NCBI GenBank assembly: GCA_026400425.1
Contig: JAPLPC010000395.1
Span: 1,675-7,534, forward strand
DNA from: Hyphomicrobiales bacterium
GTDB lineage: Bacteria > Pseudomonadota > Alphaproteobacteria > Rhizobiales > Xanthobacteraceae
Direction of reading: 5' to 3'
DNA: 5,860 nucleotides
This document shows positions 1 through 5,854 of this stretch, in pieces. The translations under genes and the position numbers were made by a program. Each line of letters starts with the position of its first letter. Within the stretch, counting starts at the first letter, position 1. Under the pieces are notes generated by a model that had not been told where the DNA came from, searched no databases, and saw only the letters and a list, made by a program, of their open reading frames with translations.

Positions 1-343
1 CGGGTAACTAGACCCGCGCCCCGGGCTCCCACGCACCAGCCCTTGGGACTTCCAGATCATCGGGACCATAGGGGGCACCGGACGCGGGCCGGTGCCCCCT
101 TGCAGGTTAGACAATTCAGTTTGCCGGGAATCCACAATTTATCGCCTGGCCACTGCTGTTTGGAGTGGCAACACAGCCATGTGAGAATACCTGCTTCTTA
201 GTCGTCTTCGAGCTTGACCTGGGCGCCGGTTGTTCCCATCTCGCAACCCTCAAAGATCGAAGTAGTGGCGGGCTCTATCGCCAAGTAATTAACCAATGCA
301 TCGCTTCAGCAGATGCATTCAACGAAATCGTTACCTTTGACCG
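1..343. other. Upstream non-coding region
   Basis: I see no gene that can be supported here. Two plus-strand frames meet stops within the first 11 bases (TAA at 5-7, TAG at 9-11), so an upstream gene could end right at the window edge. A strong hairpin follows at 70-100. A 61-codon GTG-initiated frame runs from 165 to 350, but it has no Shine-Dalgarno and no recognisable motif. A weak promoter-like pair (TAGACA at 108-113, CACAAT at 133-138, spacer 19) is visible but poor. Base composition is clearly lower in GC than after 1187; for example 301-360 is about 45% GC. Confidence 0.4.
70..100. terminator. Perfect 12-bp GC-rich hairpin, probable terminator of an upstream gene
   Basis: The arm AGGGGGCACCGG (70-81) pairs perfectly with CCGGTGCCCCCT (89-100) around a 7-base loop (82-88). 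The stem is very stable and lies about 60-65 bases after stop codons at 5-11, a normal place for a transcript end. No T-run follows on either strand, so it is not a canonical intrinsic terminator. It could instead be a processing or stabilising 3' stem-loop. The direction of the gene it serves is unknown, because that gene would lie outside the window. Confidence 0.5.
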
Positions 344-934
344 ATGCTAATGCCTTCTCTGGGCTGGTGCTCCGCGGCGGCGCCGGCGCAAACGTCATCA
401 ATCAGAGATGAGGCAGTTGTGGGAATTGCTGTACCCTTTATCGGCTACGTAAAGGCAAGGGGAAGAGAGTCCGTACGCCACAAGCGGGATGCCGAGGACA
501 ACGGCAGGCACATCGGGGCGATTGAAGCATTTTTCAGCGTTGTTGAGACGGCAGACCCAAAATGGTTTTCGCCGTTCTTGCGTCAGCCTCGAGGGGCTCA
601 GTGGTCACCTTGCGTCTCAAGAGTCTTATTGGAGACCGACGATGTCCGACGTCCGCAACTAACGAAATTCTTGAAGAGGGCCGGCGACAGTACGCTTGTG
701 ATCTCGGCATGGGAGGATCTCTTTGAAGTGAGAAACGATATCGTCGACGAGCTGGTGGAACGATGCCTGAGCAGGTGGAGTCCGATCCTACGCATCGATC
801 AGCCGCACGCCGCGCTAACGCCGGCGCTCGCTCGGCAATCTGGTTCGAACTTGCCTCACTTGATCATGCGCAATCAAGCCAAGGTTCAAGATGCTATCGA
901 AGCGAGAGTTCGTCCTCTTTTGCCGATCACTTAA
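344..934 (+). CDS. Hypothetical protein, unrecognised; possibly the 3' part of a frameshifted gene
   Basis: This is an open frame of 196 codons. I recognise no family. The region after about residue 22 looks protein-like, with alternating hydrophobic and charged segments such as LVISAWEDLFEVRNDIVDEL (about residues 118-137) and a helical C-terminus. There is no signal peptide or obvious membrane span. Against it, the two candidate ATGs (344 and 350) have no Shine-Dalgarno, a TGA lies just upstream in frame (338-340), and the first 22 residues (Ala/Pro/Ser-rich) look like out-of-frame translation. Codon use includes AGA, CTA and TTA, unlike the three genes downstream, which suggests a different origin. 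A second frame (313-411) gives a better-looking N-terminus and could join here through a 1-base frameshift. The ATG at 350 also overlaps the stop of an upstream 61-codon frame (TAATG). Confidence 0.4.
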   Translation: MLMPSLGWCSAAAPAQTSSIRDEAVVGIAVPFIGYVKARGRESVRHKRDAEDNGRHIGAIEAFFSVVETADPKWFSPFLRQPRGAQWSPCVSRVLLETDDVRRPQLTKFLKRAGDSTLVISAWEDLFEVRNDIVDELVERCLSRWSPILRIDQPHAALTPALARQSGSNLPHLIMRNQAKVQDAIEARVRPLLPIT

Positions 935-1175
935 CAAGGCGGGCTATGATCCGTTTCACTATGTACCTCGGGCATCGGGGTCATAGGGTCCATCGCTATG
1001 GAGGCATTCGGAGCGCCAGCGACCCTGGTCCGCCTGCTTCCGTAGGAGAATGCACTCATTCGAGCCAAAGTTCGATCGCGCATATCCTATCAAAATTCAG
1101 TCATTTCAGAGTCAGAGTATGGCCGGAATTTCTGTGACGGGTTGACAGCCGAGAGAGTCTCGCGGCGCCCGTCGT
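935..1175. other. Intergenic region before the DUF932 gene
   Basis: No supported gene lies here; the frames that cross it look like shadows. It holds an inverted repeat at 944-986 and clusters of CTATG/CATAG. The stretch 1081-1115 is AT-rich and is the most likely place for the promoter of the DUF932 gene, but I could not find a convincing -35/-10 pair. A perfect TTGACA occurs at 1142-1147 with no matching -10 at normal spacing. Confidence 0.35.
944..986. repeat. Imperfect inverted repeat with a CTATG/CATAG cluster
   Basis: CTATGATCC (944-952) pairs with GGGTCATAG (978-986) over 9 bp with one T-G wobble and a 25-base loop. Further CTATG copies sit at 959-963 and 996-1000. The arrangement could be an operator or simply chance. 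No bound protein can be named. Confidence 0.25.
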
Positions 1176-1180
1176 GGAGA
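1176..1180 (+). promoter_or_regulatory. Ribosome binding site of the DUF932 gene
   Basis: GGAGA lies 6 bases before the ATG at 1187. It favours that ATG over an in-frame TTG at 1142, which would add 15 residues of unconvincing sequence. Confidence 0.7.
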
Positions 1181-1186
1181 TATCCC

Positions 1187-2383
1187 ATGACGCAACTGAA
1201 TGTCCTGCACGCCGCTCGCGATGAGCATGGCGGTTATAAGGTGGATGTGAGCCGCGGTGAGCGCGTCGGTCGCGTCTCCTCGGAATGGTTCTCCCGGCCG
1301 GCGGACGAGCGGTACTTGTCGCTCACCGAGCTTCACGCCGCCGTTCAGGGCCGCGCCGAGCGAAGCCGGACCCGGACAGTCGAAAGCGAGGCGATCCGGG
1401 TGGAAGCCAATCGCGATAACGCGGAGCGGCTGACGCTCATGTTGCCGGGCGAGAGCGCACCTTTGTCGCCAACCCATTGGAGCTTCGGTCAGCTCGCAAC
1501 GATGGTGGGCGCGCCATCCGCGTATTTGCGGCAGCTTCCGGCGCCACTCGCGGCCATCAACTTGCAATACGGACTGACCTCGAATCGAGCAGAGCTGATC
1601 AAGACGCTCGAAGTCGAGGAGGGCCGCGTTGAACTACGGGCGGTCACAAGCCCAGATTACGGCCGCATCTTTGACCAAGAGCTTGTGGCCGCCGTGCAGC
1701 GAATTGCCGGGAACGGCACCGGCGACACGCGTTGGAAGGTCCCCGGCGTGCTCGACTGGTCGACCGGCATCTACAATCCGCGAGTTGACATCACGAAAGC
1801 GACCACCACCCTCTACGCCTCCGACCGGGACGTGTTCCTGTTCCTGGTCGACGACTTCAACCCCATCGAGGCGGGCAAGCTGCCTGACGGCTCGCCCGAC
1901 CTCTACTTCCGCGGCTTCTATTGCTGGAATTCTGAGGTCGGTGCCAAGACGCTTGGGATCGCAAGCTTCTACCTTCGCGCCGTGTGCCAGAATCGCAATC
2001 TTTGGGGTGTGGAAGATTTCGAGGAGATCACCATCCGTCACTCCAAATTCGCGGCTACCCGCTTCGCCCACGAGGCTGCGCCGGCGCTCGCTCGCTTCGC
2101 CAACTCCTCGCCGACACCCTTCGTCAATGGCATCAGGGCGGCGCGAGAGCGGATTGTTGCGCGCACGGATGAGGAGCGCACCGAGTTTCTTCGTAAGCGG
2201 GGGTTTGGCAAGTCGGAGACGGCGAAGATCATTGAGACGGTGCTTGCCGAGGAAGGCCGCAAACCCGAGAGTGTCTTCGACTTCGTGCAAGGCATCACCG
2301 CGGTGGCACGCGACAAGCCGCACCAGGACGGCCGGTTGGACCTCGAGGCGAAGGCCAAGAAGTTGCTCGATCGTGCTAACTAA
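1187..2383 (+). CDS. DUF932 domain-containing protein (phage/plasmid-like)
   Basis: The protein has 398 residues from the ATG at 1187, chosen for its GGAGA site. The family is DUF932 (Pfam PF06067), found on phages, plasmids and integrative elements; its biochemical role is not established to my knowledge. Family-type blocks are visible in order: RAVTSPDYGRIFDQELV (about 151-167), LYASDRDVFLFLVDDF (209-224), FRGFYCWNSEVGAKTLGIAS (241-260) continuing to a cysteine-containing VCQNRNLWGVE (266-276), then IRHSKFAATRF (283-293). The C-terminal about 80 residues are charged and helical. There is no signal peptide or membrane segment, so a cytoplasmic protein is expected. Length and block order look complete, with no sign of truncation. 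It is the first of three co-directed genes. A hairpin in the gap to the ParB-like gene may separate their transcripts, so one operon is not certain. The family call is firm; a role in element maintenance or replication is inference from context. Confidence 0.93.
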   Translation: MTQLNVLHAARDEHGGYKVDVSRGERVGRVSSEWFSRPADERYLSLTELHAAVQGRAERSRTRTVESEAIRVEANRDNAERLTLMLPGESAPLSPTHWSFGQLATMVGAPSAYLRQLPAPLAAINLQYGLTSNRAELIKTLEVEEGRVELRAVTSPDYGRIFDQELVAAVQRIAGNGTGDTRWKVPGVLDWSTGIYNPRVDITKATTTLYASDRDVFLFLVDDFNPIEAGKLPDGSPDLYFRGFYCWNSEVGAKTLGIASFYLRAVCQNRNLWGVEDFEEITIRHSKFAATRFAHEAAPALARFANSSPTPFVNGIRAARERIVARTDEERTEFLRKRGFGKSETAKIIETVLAEEGRKPESVFDFVQGITAVARDKPHQDGRLDLEAKAKKLLDRAN

Positions 2384-2446
2384 GACCGATCGCGCCGCCC
2401 CAGTGGTGCGCGTGTGATGAGCCTCGGCTCTCGGTTTCTCCGGCTG

Positions 2447-2476
2447 GCGCCGCCCTTCAGAGTTAGAGGGCGGCGC
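2447..2476 (+). terminator. Perfect 10-bp hairpin after the DUF932 gene
   Basis: GCGCCGCCCT (2447-2456) pairs perfectly with AGGGCGGCGC (2467-2476) around a 10-base loop, followed by TTCGCTTCG. The T-tract is weak. It lies 63 bases after the DUF932 stop and 63 before the ParB-like start. It is either a terminator or a partial one that lowers readthrough into the downstream gene. No clear promoter is visible between it and the next start; a TTGACC at 2513-2518 lies too close to the ATG to serve it. Confidence 0.55.
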
Positions 2477-2525
2477 TTCGCTTCGTGACGGGCAGAAGGT
2501 CGAGAGAGGTTCTTGACCGCCCGTC

Positions 2526-2531
2526 GAGGAG
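2526..2531 (+). promoter_or_regulatory. Ribosome binding site of the ParB-like gene
   Basis: GAGGAG ends 8 bases before the ATG at 2540. It decides for this start over the in-frame TTG at 2513, which has no comparable site in front of it. Confidence 0.75.
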
Positions 2532-2539
2532 AAACGTCA

Positions 2540-4576
2540 ATGGCAAAATCCGTTCGCAAGATCACCCTCAGTCAGTCCAGGGATATCCCCTTCAACCGGC
2601 TGGTGCTGAGCCAGTCCAATGTCCGACGTATCAAAGCGGGCGTCTCGATCGAGGAGCTTGCGCAAGACATCGCTCGGCGCACGCTGCTCCAGAGCCTCAC
2701 CGTCCGGCCGGTTCTCGACGATGGCGGCGCCGAAACCGGCATGTTCGAAATCCCGGCCGGTGGGCGGCGCTATCGCGCGCTCGAACTGCTGGTCAAGCAG
2801 AAGCTGCTCTCGCGCAACGCGCCGGTTCCCTGCGTCATCCGGACCGATGGCCTCGCCGAGGAGGATTCGCTCGCCGAGAACATCCAGCGGGTCCCACTTG
2901 AGCCCCTCGATCAGTTCCGCGCCTTCCGCGATCTCGTCGAGAAGGGGAGGACCGAGGAGGAGGTTGCAGCCGCTTTCTTCGTAAGCGTGTCGGTGGTCAA
3001 GCAACGGCTCCGGCTCGCCGCCGTCTCGCCAGCGCTGCTCGACGTCTATGCCGAAGACGGCATGAGCCTCGACCAATTGATGGCGTTTGCGGTCAATCCG
3101 GACCACGAGCGCCAGCAGCAGGTATGGCAGGCGGTGCAGCGTTCGCACAACAAGGAGCCGTATTACATCCGGCGTCTGCTGACCGAAGGCGCCGTGCGCG
3201 CCTCCGACAAGCGCGCCCAGTTCGTCGGAATCGAGGCCTATGAGGCCGCAGGCGGCGACATCATCCGCGATCTTTTTCAGCAGGATGACGGCGGTTGGCT
3301 GCAAGAGCCGATGCTGCTCGACAGGCTCGTCGATGAGAAGCTGGAGCGTGAGGCGGGCAACATCCGCTCCGAAGGCTGGAAATGGGTCGAGGTTGCCGTC
3401 GATTTTCCTTACGGCCACATCTATGGTCTACGCCGCATCGCCGGCGAGGCCGTTGCGATGACCGACGAGGAGGTTGCGGCGGCTGAAGCGCTGCACGCCG
3501 AGTATGAGCGTCTCGAGCAGGACCATTCCGAGATCGACGTCCTTCCTGAAGGGGGCGATCAGCGCCTTGGCGAGATCGAGACGGCCCTTGACGAACTCGA
3601 TGAGCGGCCCGTCCAGTACGATCCTGACGAAATCGCGCGCGCGGGTGCCTTCGTCAGCATCGACGCGTCTGGCGCGCTTCGGGTCGAGCGCGGCTATGTC
3701 CGTCCCGAGGATGAGCCGGCAATTCCGCAGGCGGAGGGAGAAGCTGAGGCCGAGCAGAGTGCCACCCCAGCGGCAACCTCTGCCTCCGGAGATACGACCG
3801 AAGGGCAGACATGCACCTCGGCAAATACCGAGGCGCCCGATCAGGAGGAAGGCATCAAGCCGATCCCTGACCGGTTGATGACCGAACTCACAGCGTACCG
3901 CACTCTGGCCTTGCGCGACGCGCTCGCAGGGGACCCGGACGTTGCGTTCCTGGCGGCACTGCACGCGCTTTGCCTGAAGCTCTTCTACCGCTACACGCCC
4001 GAGTCCTGCCTCGACGTGGATGCGAAGAGCGTCGTCTTCGGCAGCCAGGCGCCAGGCCTCGGCGATGCCACGATCGCCAAAGCCGTCGACCAGAGGCACC
4101 GGCAGTGGTCGGCGCAGTTGCCGCGTGAATCGGCCGAGCTCTGGGACGCGCTCACGAGCTTCGATCGGGACAGCCGCGATGCCCTGTTCGCACATTGCAT
4201 CGCGCTGAGCGTCAATGCGGTGTACGAGCCCTCGAATCGGCGCCCGCGTGCGCTGGACCACGCCGACCGCCTCGCTGAGGCCATCGGGCTCGATATTGCC
4301 GCCGCCGGCTGGTCGCCGACCGTCGACAACTATTTCGGGCGGGTCACCAAGGCGCGCATCTTGCAAGCCGTCCGAGAAGTCAAGGGAGAGACCGCGGCTC
4401 AACTCATTGAGCACCTGAAGAAGGGCGAGATGGCGGAGAGGGCGGAAGAACTCCTTACTGGCTCGGGTTGGCTTCCGGAGCCGCTGCGCACGCCTGGTCG
4501 CCCCTCCAGCGCGACATCATCTTCGCCTGAATCTGGCCCGATTTCCCCGCCGCTTCGGGGGAGGACGCGCCAGTGA
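2540..4576 (+). CDS. ParB/RepB/Spo0J-family DNA-binding protein, large plasmid/element type
   Basis: The protein has 678 residues from the ATG at 2540. ParB-type proteins bind DNA and use an N-terminal CTP-binding domain to load onto and slide along it during partition. Here the N-terminal ParB domain spans about residues 14-125, with the box I equivalent PAGGRRYRAL (72-81) and the box II equivalent AENIQR (112-117). A helix-turn-helix follows at about 137-160 (EEEVAAAFFVSVSVVKQRLR). Residues about 305-357 are acidic and probably coiled-coil. A low-complexity linker covers about 390-440. A conserved C-terminal domain ends near GWLPEPLRTPG (643-653). It is far longer than chromosomal ParB (about 300 residues), and no ParA partner or parS-like site is in the window, so classical partition is doubtful. 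A role as an element-borne DNA binder is inference. The last about 25 residues (Ser/Pro, then basic) look like out-of-frame tail: the -1 frame continues openly as an acidic tail to 4662, see the findings. Confidence 0.93.
   Translation: MAKSVRKITLSQSRDIPFNRLVLSQSNVRRIKAGVSIEELAQDIARRTLLQSLTVRPVLDDGGAETGMFEIPAGGRRYRALELLVKQKLLSRNAPVPCVIRTDGLAEEDSLAENIQRVPLEPLDQFRAFRDLVEKGRTEEEVAAAFFVSVSVVKQRLRLAAVSPALLDVYAEDGMSLDQLMAFAVNPDHERQQQVWQAVQRSHNKEPYYIRRLLTEGAVRASDKRAQFVGIEAYEAAGGDIIRDLFQQDDGGWLQEPMLLDRLVDEKLEREAGNIRSEGWKWVEVAVDFPYGHIYGLRRIAGEAVAMTDEEVAAAEALHAEYERLEQDHSEIDVLPEGGDQRLGEIETALDELDERPVQYDPDEIARAGAFVSIDASGALRVERGYVRPEDEPAIPQAEGEAEAEQSATPAATSASGDTTEGQTCTSANTEAPDQEEGIKPIPDRLMTELTAYRTLALRDALAGDPDVAFLAALHALCLKLFYRYTPESCLDVDAKSVVFGSQAPGLGDATIAKAVDQRHRQWSAQLPRESAELWDALTSFDRDSRDALFAHCIALSVNAVYEPSNRRPRALDHADRLAEAIGLDIAAAGWSPTVDNYFGRVTKARILQAVREVKGETAAQLIEHLKKGEMAERAEELLTGSGWLPEPLRTPGRPSSATSSSPESGPISPPLRGRTRQ
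4545..4565 (+). promoter_or_regulatory. Hairpin plus strong Shine-Dalgarno inside the end of the ParB-like gene
   Basis: CCCCG (4545-4549) can pair with CGGGG (4556-4560). The second arm overlaps GGGGAGGA (4558-4565), a strong Shine-Dalgarno placed 7 bases before a GTG at 4573. If that GTG is used, the hairpin could gate it. The same GGGGG run (4557-4561) is a plausible slippage or indel site, so the Shine-Dalgarno resemblance may be coincidental. Confidence 0.35.
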
Positions 4577-4662
4577 GCAAATGCGAAGCGGCCATGCCAG
4601 ATGCAGAGCATCCGCGCGAAGATGTAACTCTCCCCGACGAGCCGCTGGTCGCGGCCGAATAA
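4573..4662 (+). other. Acidic 29-codon frame overlapping the ParB-like stop: displaced ParB tail or small ORF
   Basis: A GTG at 4573 overlaps the ParB-like gene's TGA (GTGA) and opens 29 codons to a TAA at 4660-4662. The product is acidic (several Glu/Asp) and ends PLVAAE. The same frame is open upstream to 4531, just after a TGA at 4528-4530. Two readings fit. First, it is the original acidic C-terminus of the ParB-like protein, separated by a 1-base change or reached by -1 slippage near 4545-4561; I favour this because such acidic tails ending in AAE are what I remember for this family. Second, it is a translationally coupled small protein or leader peptide using the GGGGAGGA site. Confidence 0.4.
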
Positions 4663-4686
4663 GTCAGCACAAGCACCGATTTCGAA

Positions 4687-4716
4687 GGCCTGCCGTCAGC
4701 GGCGGGCCATCTTTTT
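4687..4716 (+). terminator. Intrinsic terminator or attenuator just before the toprim gene
   Basis: GGCCTGCCG (4687-4695) pairs with CGGCGGGCC (4700-4708) over 9 bp with one T-G wobble and a TCAG loop. ATCTTTTT (4709-4716) follows. This is the best intrinsic-terminator shape in the window. It abuts the toprim gene's ribosome binding site (4717-4724), leaving no room for a promoter between the two. It may therefore act as an attenuator of the downstream gene, or end most ParB transcripts with partial readthrough. Confidence 0.65.
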
Positions 4717-4724
4717 GGTGGGGA
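4717..4724 (+). promoter_or_regulatory. Ribosome binding site of the toprim gene
   Basis: GGTGGGGA lies 6 bases before the ATG at 4731 and decides this start. The same frame is open 50 codons further upstream to 4581, but that part overlaps the terminator hairpin and the ParB tail frame and does not look like protein. Confidence 0.65.
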
Positions 4725-4730
4725 TCAGTT

Positions 4731-5777
4731 ATGTCAACCCAAGCATCCGATCTCGCCCGCCGGCTGGCCGAGCGGGCCGAACTCGTCTGCCGGCGCTATC
4801 TTTCCAATGGCCGGCGCGTTGGCCGCTATTGGGTTGTCGGTGATGTTCACAACACGCGCGGCCGGTCCATGTTCGTTCGGCTGTGCTCACGTCATGGGGG
4901 CAAGGGAGCGGCCGGCAAGTGGACGGATGCCGCGACCGCTGAACACGGCGATCTGCTCGATATCATCAGGGAAAGCTGCGGCTTTGTTGAATTCCGCGAT
5001 GTTCTTGCCGAGGCGCGGCGTTTTCTCAGCCTGCCGCAGATTGAGACGGGATCCACATCGTCGATCCGACGCGTTCCCATGGGCTCGCCTGAATCGGCTC
5101 GGCGCCTGTTTGCCATGTCCATGCCCATTTCTGGCACGCTTGCAGAAACATACCTTCGGACGCGGGGCATTTTGGGCTTGCATGAGACCGCGAGCCTTCG
5201 CTTCCACCCGCGCTGCTTCTATAGGCCGAATCAACACCTGCCGATGGAGACATGGCCGGCCCTGATTGCCGCTGTCACCACGCTTGACGGCACCGTCACT
5301 GGTATTCACCGCACTTGGCTCGATCGCTCGGGTCGGAGCAAGGCGCCGATCGACACGCCACGCCGCGCGATGGGCCTCTTGCTTGGCAACGCTGTTCGAT
5401 TCGGCATCACCCATGACGTGCTCGCTGCAGGCGAAGGCATCGAGACTATGCTCTCCCTGCGCTTTGCGCTCCCGAGCTTGCCCATGGCATCAGCGCTATC
5501 GGCCAACCATCTCGCCGCCATGCAACTGTCTCCGAGCCTAAGCCGGCTCTATATCGCCCGTGATGCCGATGCGGCCGGAGAGGCGGTCACATCCGCACTG
5601 GCACAGCGTGCCAGAGCAGCCGGTATCGAGGCGATCCCACTATCGCCCAGGCTCGACGACTTCAACGAGGATCTGCGCACCTTCGGCGTCAATGAGCTCC
5701 GGGCAGCTCTTCGCATTCAGCTTGCGCCTGCGGATGTCGTCCGATTCTCGCCGTCGGCGTTCGCGATCACGGCATGA
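4731..5777 (+). CDS. Toprim domain-containing protein (DUF7146 type, primase-like)
   Basis: The protein has 348 residues from the ATG at 4731. Toprim domains carry a metal-binding Glu and a DxD motif and occur in primases, topoisomerases and nucleases. The N-terminal part (about 1-100) is of the DUF7146 type, with blocks GDVHNTRGRSMFVRL (37-51) and GKWTDAATAEHGDLLDII (62-79). This resembles the region around the zinc finger of plasmid/phage primases, but only scattered Cys and His residues are present, so a functional zinc finger is not evident. The toprim fold covers about 228-320: AGEGIETM (233-240) with Glu235, then YIARDADAAGE (274-284) with Asp278 and Asp280, then LDDFNEDL (308-315). The expected acidic residues are all present, so catalysis is plausible. 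No helicase domain is attached. It probably works in replication or repair of the mobile element; that role is inference. The transcript from the ParB-like gene would have to pass a terminator-like hairpin to express it. Confidence 0.92.
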   Translation: MSTQASDLARRLAERAELVCRRYLSNGRRVGRYWVVGDVHNTRGRSMFVRLCSRHGGKGAAGKWTDAATAEHGDLLDIIRESCGFVEFRDVLAEARRFLSLPQIETGSTSSIRRVPMGSPESARRLFAMSMPISGTLAETYLRTRGILGLHETASLRFHPRCFYRPNQHLPMETWPALIAAVTTLDGTVTGIHRTWLDRSGRSKAPIDTPRRAMGLLLGNAVRFGITHDVLAAGEGIETMLSLRFALPSLPMASALSANHLAAMQLSPSLSRLYIARDADAAGEAVTSALAQRARAAGIEAIPLSPRLDDFNEDLRTFGVNELRAALRIQLAPADVVRFSPSAFAITA

Positions 5778-5832
5778 GTGCCTGCGCCTCGCCATCAGCG
5801 TCGACAACCGATCTAGGTGAGGCCACGTCGTG

Positions 5833-5854
5833 AGAGGGCCGCGCCCGGCCTTCT
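5833..5854. other. Hairpin after the toprim gene
   Basis: AGAGGGCCG (5833-5841) pairs with CGGCCTTCT (5846-5854) over 9 bp with one G-T wobble and a 4-base loop, about 55 bases after the toprim stop. No T-run follows before the window ends. It could be a terminator or part of the leader of a gene beyond the window. A 19-codon frame (5774-5833) overlaps the toprim stop (ATGA), but I see no support for it as a gene. Confidence 0.35.

Noticed and set aside
1..16. CGGGT/ACCCG 5-bp inverted repeat at the left edge
   Set aside because: It is too short to support a function and is cut by the window edge.
165..350. 61-codon GTG-initiated frame overlapping the next frame as TAATG
   Set aside because: It has no Shine-Dalgarno and no recognisable motif, and it lies in a region of uncertain coding. 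Only its stop overlap with the ATG at 350 speaks for it.
763..1137. 124-codon plus-strand frame overlapping the end of the unknown gene
   Set aside because: Its composition is that of an out-of-frame translation (Ser/Arg/His-rich), its start lies inside another frame, and it has no motif.
1142..1147. Perfect TTGACA as a -35 box for the DUF932 gene
   Set aside because: No -10-like hexamer lies 16-18 bases downstream, where the sequence is GC-rich; the only TAT there (1181) is too far away.
1142..1186. TTG start giving a 413-residue DUF932 protein
   Set aside because: The ATG at 1187 has a well-placed GGAGA; the 15 extra residues look like untranslated leader.
1112..1567. Minus-strand frame of 151 codons, and longer minus-strand frames under the ParB-like gene (2537-3418, 3428-4414)
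   Set aside because: They lie antisense to well-recognised genes and owe their openness to high-GC third positions.
2384..2539. parS-like or RepABC-type palindromic partition site between DUF932 and the ParB-like gene
   Set aside because: No 14-16 bp palindrome of those types was found there, only the GC-rich stem-loop at 2447-2476 and a small GAGCC/GGCTC palindrome at 2419-2430.
4581..4730. 50-codon N-terminal extension of the toprim protein
   Set aside because: It runs through the terminator hairpin and a competing frame, is Arg/Ser-rich, and the ATG at 4731 has a strong Shine-Dalgarno.
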